64,000 nt of DNA from Gautieria morchelliformis (lineage: Eukaryota; Basidiomycota; Agaricomycetes; Gomphales; Gomphaceae): assembly GCA_015179125.1 (NCBI GenBank), contig WHVA01000377.1:1-64000 (forward strand). The letters are read 5' to 3'. Below the pieces are notes generated by a model that worked only from the letters and a program-made list of their open reading frames with translations, made no database searches and was not told the origin of the DNA. Position numbers and translations under genes: made by a program. Shown in pieces: positions 10,625 through 20,653 of this stretch (its first letter is position 1; each line of letters opens with the position of its first letter).

Positions 10625-11154
10625 TGTTACAATATGATCCGTTGTAAGGTTGACCGAGGTCGGGAGCGAAACCCAAGGTACGGTCCGAGCTTACGGGGCG
10701 AGGTTTGGATGGGGAAGTCGGAGAGGGACTAGGCTTCAGCTTATGTGCTGCGCCGACCCTACGCATGAGTCCCAACTTCAGAGGCAAACGAATAAGAGGC
10801 GAGGCTTAGAAACTAACTAAGGATCGAAGTTATACGATAGTTGATTTTCAGACTGAGGAGTAGGAATGCATACAGGGGGTTTATATACGGGGCGAGGGTA
10901 CGGGTCAGGGGCGAACATATCAGTGGGGATCAGGGTGAGGTCAGGGCGAGGTAATATATGAATGATGCATGATGGAGCGGAATCAGTGACTAAGGGAATA
11001 CAGGCATGGGATCAAGGTCGGATATGAGCTCTAGCTCGGGCTCAGGCTCGGGCGCAGGATAAGAATCATGTGTACTTGGGCACGAGTATCACAAGGCTCG
11101 GGCTCGGAAGAAAGTTATACCGGTAAGTAACCGGCCAAAGGCCGGGTTCTTACA
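10625..11154 (-). repeat. Gypsy-1 5' LTR
   Basis: 530 bp, with TGTTACAATA at the plus-strand left and TTCTTACA at the right. It is followed by the GTATT target duplication. The minus strand has a TATATAA box at about 10881-10887. Confidence 0.92.
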
Positions 11155-11159
11155 GTATT

Positions 11160-11845
11160 GGAGTGTGAATGGCAAGACTATCACTCTGTAGAATTACACC
11201 TGGAGGATTAGTCCATGTGGCTAAGCAGTAAAGTAACTACTTAACAAGGAATTAGACACTAAAGTAAGTAAATAACCCTAGCTGGGATTAGCAGCTTAGT
11301 AAGATGCAAGTCACATGAGGTCACGTGGATAGAAGATGTTAGATTGCTAGAATGATGATTCAAGGAGGTCAGAATGGCCTCCTTTTATATTGTAAAATAC
11401 ACAGGATTATGTAAAATGGGGTTCTTCTATCTATTAGGCGAGTGATGTCATATGTAAATATTTGCACTGCTGAAACACACCCTCGTAACTATTGCGGTGT
11501 GTTTGAGCAAAGAAATTGGAAATAAATAGCCAATCACCTTCCCTGGTTTGCACAGCCTTTCACAGCCCTACACAGCCTTGCACTGCCCTGCACAGCCGCT
11601 ATGACATCAAGGGACCTATTCGGTGTCGTAGCGTTGCGTTTGGAGGATTCATTCCTCCAATAGGCTTTGTCAAACCTGCACCCTAGTTTTGGCTTTGTAC
11701 ATCTTTGTGTGACTTTGTATGCAGCCTTGCACAGCCATGGTAGCTATGATGCAAGTCATGTGCCAGCTGGGTTTGAATTGCACAGGCTTGTGTAAGCGGT
11801 AGAGGACACATTCAGTCTCAGTGGCTGAGTTTGAGTGAGCCAAGG
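11160..11845. other. Unassigned repeat-like spacer
   Basis: About 690 bp without a convincing reading frame. It holds runs of a CACAGCC/CACTGCC motif (about 11560-11600) and short palindromes such as GGAGG...CCTCC near 11365-11385 and 11640-11660. It is probably an old LTR or leader, but I cannot name it. Confidence 0.4.
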
Positions 11846-12130
11846 TACCGGAGTTGTAGGTGCTTGAGTGCCTGCAACTCCAAGTTCACGGTTCGTGGGA
11901 AGCTCTGGTCGGAGTTTGAAAATGAGCGGCTGTGGCAGAGTTGTGGACCTGTGTGGGTTCATAACTCTGCGTGACAGAATAAGGAGTTTTTGAGCCAGGG
12001 AAGCCAAGTTAAATGGCGAAAAAATAAAAGGAAATTCAAGGAATATTTGAACAGAATTCTCCCAACAATAGCCACATGTATTAGCTACTATCAGCTGGGA
12101 AAACAAGGTTTTAAAGCGATTTTTATCCAT
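11846..12130. repeat. Diverged dispersed repeat, copy 2
   Basis: Counterpart of 228-460, sharing the AGAGTTGTGGA, TTCATAACTCTGC and TTTGAGCCA landmarks in the same order and orientation. Confidence 0.55.
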
Positions 12131-12164
12131 TTTTCATGAGGCTTTTTGTTAGCAACGGTGCCCA

Positions 12165-12268
12165 CACAGTAGAACAAGGGGCGGGATGTCGGAAATATCA
12201 GAGAGGCGGAAAGTGTTGCGGAACTGAAGGTCGGAAGTCGGAAATGCACGGTCGTAACAACGGGTTAT
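12165..12268 (-). repeat. LTR family B terminal fragment
   Basis: Reverse complement of the first ~100 bp of the LTR at 19103-19793, ending at the conserved CGGTCGTAACA terminus. The rest of the LTR is missing. Confidence 0.7.
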
Positions 12269-12269
12269 C

Positions 12270-12655
12270 CAACACGGCAATTTCCCAAGTCATGGACCTG
12301 TCTATCCGTTTCGCTACTGGGGACAACCATGAAGTTACATTTTACGTTACTCCGCTAGATGCTAGCTGTTCCGTTGTACTAGGACACAATTGGCTCACCC
12401 GCTATATTCCGTCGATTAACTGGGCATTGGGTCAGATACAGTTCCGTACCCCAGATCAACTTCCGTCTATTCCAACATCGTCCGCAAAGATGGCTCAGGC
12501 CTCTTCTGCAACTCCGCTCGTGGATTCAGTTCCGCAATCCAGTCCCGCTTTAGCACCTCCACCCCTTGAAGCTCCTGGAATTGCGCTCGTTTCCGCCACC
12601 ACTTTCCACATATTGCAATGGCAAGAATGTAAAGGATGTCGATCTTAGAACCTTG
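12270..12655 (+). pseudogene. Gypsy protease fragment
   Basis: Encodes the second half of a retropepsin region (VTFYVTPLDASCSVV, GHNWLTRY) followed by a Pro/Ser-rich linker. It is similar to the same region of Gypsy-1. It abuts an LTR-B fragment of opposite orientation, so it is a rearranged fossil piece. Confidence 0.75.
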
Positions 12656-12836
12656 TATCACAAGGGCACTACAGAACTTGACCAATGAGTGGTATTCTGA
12701 ATGCTACGTAGTGACAGGTAAGAGTAAGATGCGATGGGGGCCGCTGGCCGGTTCCCACGCATAAACTATACAGTGGGTCCCTAAGGGGCCCACTGGGATT
12801 ATGTAATAACTATTGTACATGTAGATACATAGGTTA
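12656..12836. other. Unassigned spacer
   Basis: Short stretch with a GGGTCCCTAAGGGGCCCACTG near-palindrome at about 12776-12796. No gene is seen. Confidence 0.35.
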
Positions 12837-12872
12837 CTAGCCAATTGACCCGTGCTTCGCACCAGGTTAGTC
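12837..12872 (-). mobile_element. Helitron-like 3' terminus (separate family)
   Basis: On the minus strand the sequence GTGCGAAGCAC forms a small hairpin. It is followed about ten bases later by CTAG and a flanking T, the classic Helitron 3' end. Its subterminal sequence differs from the other Helitron ends in this window. Confidence 0.55.
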
Positions 12873-13139
12873 AAGGCTAACATCGCACAGGGGTAGTTAA
12901 TAGTATTAAAGCATTATTTGGTGGAATGAAACTACATATTTAATCAGGCTTTAGCAATACCTCTTTGTATACAATATTAAAGAACATGGACTTGTTCCAA
13001 TTAGTCCACCTGCCCATGGGAAAACACTGTTGGAGTTCAAGGGTGACCTATACGTGTACCAAACTCCGCTGGCGCGGTACTTGAGACATGTGTCGGAGTT
13101 CAAATCCTTTTCCTCAGTCTATCACAATCATCTGTGAGA

Positions 13140-13456
13140 CTGAGGTAATGTGATCTCACCTAGTTGCCGCTTTTCATATGTATTGATACACCTGTACCTA
13201 GATCTAACCAGTCGGTACAGGTATATAGAGTCTATCACAATCATCTGTGAGACTGAGATCTAACCAGTCAGTACAGATTCCAATAAATACTGCATATTGC
13301 AAGTCTACTCCTACCATGCCCCTGTGCTGCACATCAGGATATGCCTGGATGTGGCACAGTACTGGGTAGGGACCGCCGGGGACCCGTGGGATGAGCCTGG
13401 ATGACCTGAGACTGCCAGGGACCTGTGGGATAAGCCTGGATGCGCTGGGACCACTG
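13140..13456. repeat. Short direct repeats
   Basis: A segment containing TCTATCACAATCATCTGTGA and GATCTAACCAGTC occurs twice within about 13115-13280. A GCCTGGATG/CCTGTGGGAT unit is repeated in 13375-13455. No coding capacity is seen. It probably belongs to the body of the Helitron ending at 12837. Confidence 0.45.
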
Positions 13457-13639
13457 CCAGGGTGGATGATACCCATGCTTTGCCCAGGGGTTAGGTCAAA
13501 TACATTGGGTAAATGAAACTTGGGTAAAACACATCTTGTCACGATTGAAAGTAGCTCTAAGTAACACAACTGGGTAGGTAATGTCTCCACACATTTCTCC
13601 CATGTCTGTGTGCCAATCATGTGTAGCATGTCCCCATGT

Positions 13640-14175
13640 TGTAAGGACCCGGCCTTTGGCCGGTTACTTACCGGTAAAACCTTCTTCCAAGCCCGAGCCT
13701 TGTGATATTCGTGCCCGAGTACACATGATCCTTATCCACGCCCGAGCCCGAGCCGGAGCTTGAGCTCATATCCGACCTTGATCCCATGCCCGTATCCCCT
13801 TAGTTACTAATTCCGCTCCATCACGCATCATTCGTATATTACCTCGCCCTGACCTCCACTAATATGTTCGCCCCTGACTCGCACCCTCGCCCGTATATAA
13901 CCCCCTTGTATGCATTCCTACTCCTCAGTCTGAAAATCAACTATCGTATCCCTTCGATCCTTAGCTAGTTTCTAGGCCTCGCCTCTTAAGCCAAACCTCG
14001 CCTCTTATTCGTTTGCCTCCGAAGTTGGGACTCGTGCGTAGGGTCGGCGCAGCACATAAGCTGAAGCCAAGTCCCTCTCCAACTTCCCCATCCAAACCTC
14101 GCCTCATGACCTCGGACCTTACCTCGGGCTTCACTCCCGACCTCGGTCAACCTTACGACGGATCGTATCGTAACA
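13640..14175 (+). mobile_element. Solo LTR, Gypsy-1 family (LTR-A)
   Basis: 536 bp from TGTAAGGACC to TATCGTAACA, matching the Gypsy-1 LTRs in the opposite orientation. It is flanked by a perfect 5-bp target duplication CATGT (13635-13639, 14176-14180). It is inserted inside the minisatellite of H3. The TATA box (TATATAAC) and the CAGTCTGAAAAT start-site block are retained. Confidence 0.93.
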
Positions 14176-14189
14176 CATGTATGGCATGT

Positions 14190-14460
14190 GTTCCCTGAGT
14201 GTAGCATGTCTCCCAAGTATAGTGTGCATAGCATGTCCCCATGTGTAGCGTATCCCCCATGCATAGTGTGCCCTCCATGCATTGTGTGCCCCCCATGCAT
14301 AGCGTGCCCCCCATGCATAGCGTGCCCCCCATGCATAGCGTGCCCCCCATGCATAGCGTGCCCCCCATGCATAGCGTGCCCCCCATGCATAGCGTGCCCC
14401 CCATGCATAGCGTGCCCCCCATGCATAGCGTGCCCCCCATTCATAGCATGTCCCCAAAGT
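14190..14460. repeat. 18-bp minisatellite
   Basis: About ten almost perfect copies of an 18-bp unit built on CCATGCATAGCGTGCCCC (clearest at 14276-14440), with degenerate flanking units. Because 18 is a multiple of three, open frames run through it on both strands. I treat those as non-coding. Confidence 0.93.
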
Positions 14461-14729
14461 AGCATTTCCCTTGTTTGTAGCATGTCACTTGTTTATTGTG
14501 TATCTGCAAGAGCATAAGAGTGAAAGAAATTATTGTAGGGGCAAGTGAAAATAAATAAATGTCAGAAGGTTGTACAATGGGTAACAGAGAAATAGACTCA
14601 TATTTGCAGGTAGGGCTGTTGTCATCAATTTTTAGCCAATTCAGAGAAATCTATTGATATGTATTTTTTAAGCTATACAGGATATATGTATATACATATA
14701 AAATAAAATACAAAAAGGGATAAAAAGCA

Positions 14730-16265
14730 AGAATTATTGCAAGAAATGACAGAAAAAAAGACACCAGATGCAGTAATGATGAGCAGGAAAGGTGGGAGGC
14801 AATGAGAGGAGCAACCTGGGCTGAAAAGAAGTCAAAAAGAGGTCAAAAAAGAATTACAGGAAGAAACACCACAGATAGAAGCTGATCCTAATAAATATCA
14901 AAACAACATAAATATGATAGCAAGACACACACCAGATACACCAATGGCAGACAGGCAAGGTGGGAGGCACTGAGAGCAACCTGGGCTGAAAAGGAAGCCA
15001 AAAGTGAATAAAAAGTGAAAATTATTGGAAGGAATGACAGATATGATAAGGAAAAAAACACACCAGAGGCAGTAATGACGGCCAAGAAAGGTGGGAGGCA
15101 ATGAGAGGAGCAACATAGGCTGAAAAGCAGTCAAAAAGAGGTTAAAAAAGCGAAAATTATTGCAAGAAATACCAGGGAGAGAACCTGATCCTAATAAATA
15201 TCAAAACAACATAAATTTGATAGGAAGAGACACACCAGATGCAGCAATGGCAGATAGGAAACGTGGGAGGCACTGAGGGGAGGAACATGGGCTGAAAAAA
15301 AGGCAAAAATGGTATAAAAAAGCGAAAATTATTGGCAGAAATGATAGATATGATAGGAAAAATACACACCAGAGCCAGTAATGACCATCAAGAAAGGTGG
15401 GAGGCAATGAGAGGTGCAACATAGGCTGAAAAGGAGTCAAACAGAGATTAAAAAAGGGAAAATTATAGCAAGAAATAGCAATATTTACCATGGAGAGAAG
15501 CTGATTCTAATAAATGTCAAAACAAAACAAATATGATAGCAAGACACACACCAGAGGCAGAAATGGCAGACAGGAAAGGTGGGAAGCACTGAGAGGAGGA
15601 ACCTGGGCTGAAAAGATGGCAAAAAGAGGATAAAAAAGCGAAAATTAGTGGAAGAAATGACAGATATGATAAGGAAAGAACACACAGGAGGCAGGAGTGA
15701 TGACCAAGAAAGGTGGAGGCAATGAGAGGAGCAACCTAAGCTGAAAAGAAGTCAAAAAGAGATTAAAAAAGCGAAAATTATAGCAAGAAATAGCAATATT
15801 TACCATGGAGAGAAGCTGATTCTAATAAATATCAAAACATGATAGCAAGACACACACCAGATGCAGCAATATCATACAGGCAAGGTGGGAGGCACTGAGA
15901 GAGGGGGCTGAAAAGAAGACAAAAAGAGGATAAAAAAGCGAAAATTATTGGAGGAAATGATAGATATGATAGGAAAAAACACCCCAGAGCCAGTAATGAC
16001 CCTCAAGAAAGGTGGGAGGCAATGATAGGAGCAGCCTAGGCTGAAAAGAAGTCAAAAGAGGATAAAAAAAGCGAAAATATCTGAAAAGAAGACAAAAAGA
16101 TGATAAAAAAGCGAAAATGATTGGAAGAAATGATAGATATGATAGGAAAAAACACACCAGAGCCAGTAATTACCATCCAGAAAGGTGGGAGGCAATGAGA
16201 GGAGCAGCCTAGGCTGAAAAGAAGTCAAAAGAGGATAAAAAAGCGAAAATATTAACAATATTTAC
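14730..16265. repeat. Long tandem repeats, AT/purine-rich
   Basis: About ten diverged units of roughly 130-170 bp alternate in two types. Landmarks are ACACACCAGA, CAGTAATGA, GAAAGGTGGGAGGCA, GGCTGAAAAG and AAAAAGCGAAAATTA. Every second unit ends with a GAGAAGCTGATTCTAATAAA block, giving a higher-order period near 300 bp. The plus strand is strongly purine-rich. Inside Helitron H3. Confidence 0.88.
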
Positions 16266-16625
16266 CTGAGGGGGCTGTAGAGAGACAGAGAGCCCCAGTA
16301 ACAGACACAGAGAGAGCCAGACAGAGAGAGCTAGTAGCAGACACAGAGAGAGCCAGCAGCAGACACAAAGATCCAGCAGCAGACACAGAGATCCAGTAGC
16401 AGACAGACAGATCCATCAGGCACAGAGACAGTGGGCAGGGGAGCTAGAAGTTGCCAGCAGTTGAGCCAGAAGAAATGGCAGCAGGAGGGACGCGAACGGG
16501 TCACGTGACCAGGAACACTGCTCGGTTGCTCGCGGCTGCGCCGCTCGCGTTCAAACTCAGCAAATGAGATAACATTATTACGTAAAACACCCACAACCAC
16601 CCTCCCAGCAACTTTATACTATAGA

Positions 16626-17314
16626 CTAGGTGGATACCCGCGCGAAGCATGGGGGTGCAAGTCAAATGCCTCGGTAAGGTCAAACACATCAGCAAGGTCA
16701 AACGCCTTGGGTAAATCAAACTTGGGATAAGTCAAACACATTCCAAGGTAGGTAATGTTATGACCATACTGGTTGACCAACTCCAGTACCTCCACACCTC
16801 CTCCAACTCTATTCCGCAACATCCGCACTTTGACCTTTTGATCCCCTTGCTCTTTCCAATTCACATGTTTCCCCCTATGCCTCTATTCACCGGCCTTCCG
16901 TACTCAACTGTCAGCACAGCAAGGCTGGATCATCAGAAGTTCCATTTGTTTTGCTATCAATTAGACCTACACACCCCTTGTTCTTTTGCCCATTGTTCTT
17001 AGTTCTACCCTGCACCCCCTGGTAGTTCCTCTTGTTCCGCATTAGTTACTTACTCCATGTATCCTGGTGACTTTTACTTCCACTGGAATTGCTTACCCCT
17101 CTACCTTCTGACATGTTGTCTCAGCTCTTTGTATAAAACCCAGTCATGTGTGCCTCTGTTCTGCAATCAGATAATTGACTTTGATATGTGACTCCCTTTG
17201 CACTGTTTCCTGTTCTTACCACAGCAAGTACTTGCAAGGCCTCTGTCTCTCTGACCTCTGCCTTCCAACTCGATTTCTGATATCCAACTTAACTCGATTC
17301 TTGAACCCTTACCT
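16626..17314 (-). mobile_element. Helitron 3' end H4 plus LTR-B relic
   Basis: Begins at the plus left with CTAGGTGGATACCC, the reverse complement of a Helitron 3' end (hairpin then CTAG, flanking T), and about 120 bp of typical subterminal sequence. From 16756 (TGTTATGACC) to about 17300 it is a diverged, incomplete copy of LTR-B, recognisable by the TTGTATAAAA box and the GCAATCAGATAAT block. The element appears cut where H2 begins. Confidence 0.6.
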
Positions 17315-17439
17315 CTAGGTGGATACCCATGCTTCACACGGGGGTGTAGGTCAAACGCATTGGGTAAATCAAACTTGGGATAAGTAAAACACATCTCATT
17401 GCAACTGAAAGTAGCTATAAGTAACACATCAAGATAGGT

Positions 17440-18945
17440 AATGTCTCTACACGTGTCCGCATGTGCCCAAGTATAGCGTGCATAGCATGTCCTCCATGCA
17501 TAGCCTCGAATATAGCATGCTTATTGTGTCCCTGGTTTGTAACATGACCCCACACATAACATGTCCCCAAGTACAGTGTGCATGGCGTGTCCCACATGCA
17601 TAGCATGTCCCTAAATTATAGCATGTGTGTCCCCCATGCATAGCGTGTCCACATGTGTAGCATGTCCCTACATGTAGTGTGTGTAGCTTCTCCGTCAAGC
17701 ATAGTGTGCAAAGTGTGTCCCCAATGCATAACATGTCCCCCAAGTATAGTGTGCATAGCATGTCCTTTGTTTGTAGTGTGTCCCCCAAGTATAGCATGTG
17801 TAGAATGTCCCTTGTTTGTAGTGTTTTCCCCTGTAGTGTGTCCCTTGCTCGTACCGTGTCCCCCAAGCATCGTGTGTCCCCACATATAGTGTGCACATCC
17901 CCATGCATAGCGTGCGTGTGCCCATGCATAGCGTGCGTGTGCCCATGCATAGCGTGCGTGTGCCCATGCATAGCGTGCGTGTGCCCATGCATAGCGTGCG
18001 TGTGCCCATGCATAGCGTGCGTGTGCCCATGCATAGCGTGCGTGTGCCCATGCATAGCGTGCGTGTGCCCATGCATAGCGTGCGTGTGCCCATGCATAGC
18101 GTGCGTGTGCCCATGCATAGCGTGCGTGTGCCCATGCATAGCGTGCGTGTGCCCATGCATAGCGTGCGTGTGCCGCTAGTGCGGCCATGCATAGCGTGCG
18201 TGTGCCCATGCATAGCGTGCGTGTGCCCATGCATAGCGTGCGTGTGCCCATGCATAGCGTGCGTGTGCCCATGCATAGCGTGCGTGTGACCACGCATAGC
18301 CTGTGTGTCCCCATGCATAGCGTGCGTGTGCCCATGCATAGCGTGCGTGTGCCCATGCATAGCGTGCGTGTGCCCATGCATAGCGTGCGTGTGACCACGC
18401 ATAGCCTGTGTGTCCCCATGCATAGCATGCTTGTTCCCACGCATAACATGGGTGTCCCCAAGCATAGCGTGCATGTCCCCACGCATAACATGTTTCTCCA
18501 CGCATAGCGTGTGTGTCCCCATGCATAGCCTGTCTGTCCCCAAGAATAGTGTGTCCCCACATGTAGCATGCATGTTCCCATGCATAGCATACATGTCCCC
18601 AAGCATAGGGTGCATGTCCCCACACATAACATGTGTGTCTCCAAGCACAACATGCGTGTCCCCAAGCATAGTGTGCGTGTCCCCACGCATAACATGTGTG
18701 TCCCCATGCATAGCATGCGTGTCCCCAAGCATAGCGTGTGTGTCCCCACACATAACATGAGTGTCTCCATGCATAACATGAGTGTCTCCACACATAGCAT
18801 GCATGTCCCCAAGCATAGCGTGCGTGTCTCCATGCATAACATGCGTGTCCCCATGCATAACATGCGTGTCCCCATGCATAGTGTGTGTAGCATGCCCCTC
18901 AAGTATAGCATGTGTAGCATATCCCCAAGGGCCTCAAAGTGAAGC
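17440..18945. repeat. 21-bp minisatellite
   Basis: The core 17900-18173 has 13 nearly identical 21-bp units built on CCCATGCATAGCGTGCGTGTG. About 35 further variant units extend to about 18895, and looser 17-21 bp variants begin at 17440. It shares CATGCATAGCGTG with the 18-bp array at 14190-14460. Long open frames on both strands are a by-product of the period. Confidence 0.94.
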
Positions 18946-18949
18946 AAGC

Positions 18950-20330
18950 AGAGGCTGTTACTACTTATTAACTTTTAGCAAACTCAGGGACATGTATCAA
19001 TATCTATTTTGTGACATATACAGACATAAATAAAATAGTCAAGGAAACCATATTTAAGCAGCTGCTGTCATTAATTTTAGCAAAGTCAGGATCATCTATT
19101 TTTGTTACGACCGTTCATTTCCGACTTCCGACCCTCAGTTCCGCAACACATTCCGCCCCTCAGATAATTCCGCAACACATTCCGCCCCTCCGACATTTCC
19201 GACATTCCGCCCCTTGTACATTTCCCTTGTTCTTTTGACTCTATTACTCGGACCCACCGGACCCACCTCATCGTTCATCAAAACCACATATCCAGTCACC
19301 CTTGTAGTTCGTTGTCAGATATGTTTTCCCAACCCCTTGTTCTTTGCCATTGTTCTACCTTACCCTGAACCCCCCCCTTGTAGTCCCATTGTTCCCAATA
19401 GTTAGTTCCCACACATTGTCTACTCGACTTCCGCTTCATCCAGAATTTGCTTAGTACAATACCATTACTTGTTGTTCTGCGCTTTGTATAAAACCCCCTC
19501 ATGTATGTCTGTTATTTTGCAATCAGATAATCACCTTTGATACTTGATTTCCTTCGCTCCATCTCCTGTTCTTAGCACAGCGAGTCTAGCAAGATCTCAG
19601 TCTCTCCGCCTTCGGTCTTCCGCCTTCCGCCTCAGTTCCAACACAAGTTCCGACCAAACCTTTGGCTCAGTACTTTCCGACTTCCGACTCAGTTCCAAAA
19701 TACTTAGGACGATAGTTTATTGGGGGCGCAACCTATAAGTTGAAGCCGCTGTCCTTTCCAGTTCCGACTTAGCAGAAATCTCGATACGTAACAATTTTTC
19801 GAAAATATGTCAAGAAAATGTCCAGTACATGTAAGCTGAAGCTGTTATTAATTTTAGCAAAGTTAGGATTATCTATTTTTCGAAAAATGTCAAAAAAATG
19901 CACTGCACATTTAACCTGGAGCTGTTGTCAATTTTCACAAAGTCAGGATAATTTATTGATATCTATTTGCGAAAAAAATGTCAAAAAAGTACAGTACATT
20001 GAAGCAGAAGCTGTTATTAATGCCCAGCCAAAGCCAGAGAAGCCCAGAGCCCAGCCAAAGCCATAGTAAGCCAGCCACCAGTATAGCCAGAGAGGAGTGG
20101 CTGGTAAGCGGCTTTACAGTAAATAAAACCATAAAACAAACCACATTTAAAAGCAGAATCTATTGTCATTAATTTTAGAGGAAACTTATTGATGTCAATT
20201 TTCGAAAAAAAAACCTGAAAAATATTGATATTAAAATTAATTTTTTCAGCAGTCTTTGGATGTTATTTAAATCTATTTTCGAAAAAATCACAAAAATATA
20301 ACACACATGTGACAATACTATATGATGAAA
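18950..20330. repeat. AT-rich tandem repeats of about 75-90 bp
   Basis: Several diverged units share GAAGCTGTTATTAATTTTAGC, AAAGTCAGGAT and TCTATTTTTCGAAAAA-type blocks (about 18955, 19055, 19845, 19920, 20005, 20150, 20245). They are interrupted by the solo LTR at 19103-19793. One related unit also lies in H3 near 14605-14680. Confidence 0.75.
19103..19793 (+). mobile_element. Solo LTR family B (Gypsy)
   Basis: 691 bp from TGTTACGACC to GATACGTAACA with a perfect 5-bp target duplication ATTTT (19098-19102, 19794-19798). A TATA box (TATAAAA, about 19488) precedes the GCAATCAGATAAT block that in the copy at 1937-2536 is complementary to the primer-binding site. Confidence 0.92.
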
Positions 20331-20333
20331 AAA

Positions 20334-20653
20334 AAAAGGAACCAATAAAATTACTAACACAAATAAAATAAAATACATGGCAATGCATTAAAAAAAAAGA
20401 TATTACCTACCAATAGAAAGCCAGCCAAGCCAATAGATAGCCAGCCAGCCAAAGCAATAGACAGCTAGCCAGCTAAAGGAGGAGACAGCAGACAGCAGAC
20501 AGAGCAGACAGCAGAGAGAGGAGAGAGGAATCGCCGGTTGGGCAGGTTCCTGGCGTTACCTCCTTACCGTTCGGCCTTTATACCCCGCGCGCGTGTCGTG
20601 CACAGACCACGTATGCGCTCTCTGGTCGCGAATGGGTCACGTGACCGCTGCGC
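20334..20653. repeat. AGC-rich repeats and CACGTG palindrome of H2
   Basis: AGCCAGCC, CAATAGA and GCAGACAGCAGAC short repeats (about 20400-20530) are followed by GC-rich DNA with the perfect 12-bp palindrome GGTCACGTGACC (20637-20648). The same order occurs in H3 (16270-16510). Part of the Helitron 5' region. No gene is seen. Confidence 0.6.

Larger units (their letters stand above)
2915..11154 (-). mobile_element. Gypsy-1, full-length chromovirus, nested insertions
   Basis: The LTRs at 2915-3470 and 10625-11154 both run TGTAAG...TAACA on the minus strand. The whole is flanked by the 5-bp target duplication GTATT (2910-2914 and 11155-11159). On the minus strand the parts are gag, protease, RT, RNase H, integrase and a C-terminal chromodomain, the order of a Ty3/Gypsy chromovirus. 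An antisense gene lies between pol and the 3' LTR. Two small TG...CA elements (6244-6579, 8415-8816) are inserted in pol. The coding part looks broken, with roughly four breaks besides the two insertions. LTRs of unequal length, with a dozen or so substitutions in the first 200 bp, suggest moderate age. Confidence 0.92.
13457..16625 (-). mobile_element. Non-autonomous Helitron H3 (minisatellite-bearing)
   Basis: Shares its whole plan with H2 (17315-28099). The 3' hairpin region (ACCCATGCTTTGCCC) is followed by AT-rich subterminal DNA containing AGTAGCTCTAAGTAACACA. After that come a CATGCATAGC minisatellite, AT/purine-rich tandem repeats, CAGACACAGAGA-type repeats, a GGTCACGTGACC palindrome and a GC-rich hairpin. 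The 5' end reads TCTATAGTATAAAG on the minus strand at 16625. The 3' end is degenerate (CCAG for CTAG). It carries no coding sequence. It is interrupted by a solo LTR at 13640-14175. Confidence 0.65.

Noticed and set aside
13986-14517. Open frames through the 18-bp repeats and the adjacent LTR
   Set aside because: Same cause as above; the frames cross an LTR border, which a real gene would not.
14190-18945. CRISPR-like regular repeats
   Set aside because: Units are contiguous with no unique spacers, and the sequence is eukaryotic. These are minisatellites.
17616-18947. Long open frames on both strands through the 21-bp repeats (up to about 440 codons)
   Set aside because: The unit length is a multiple of three, so several frames stay open at once. 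The peptides are simple repeats with no start context or domain.
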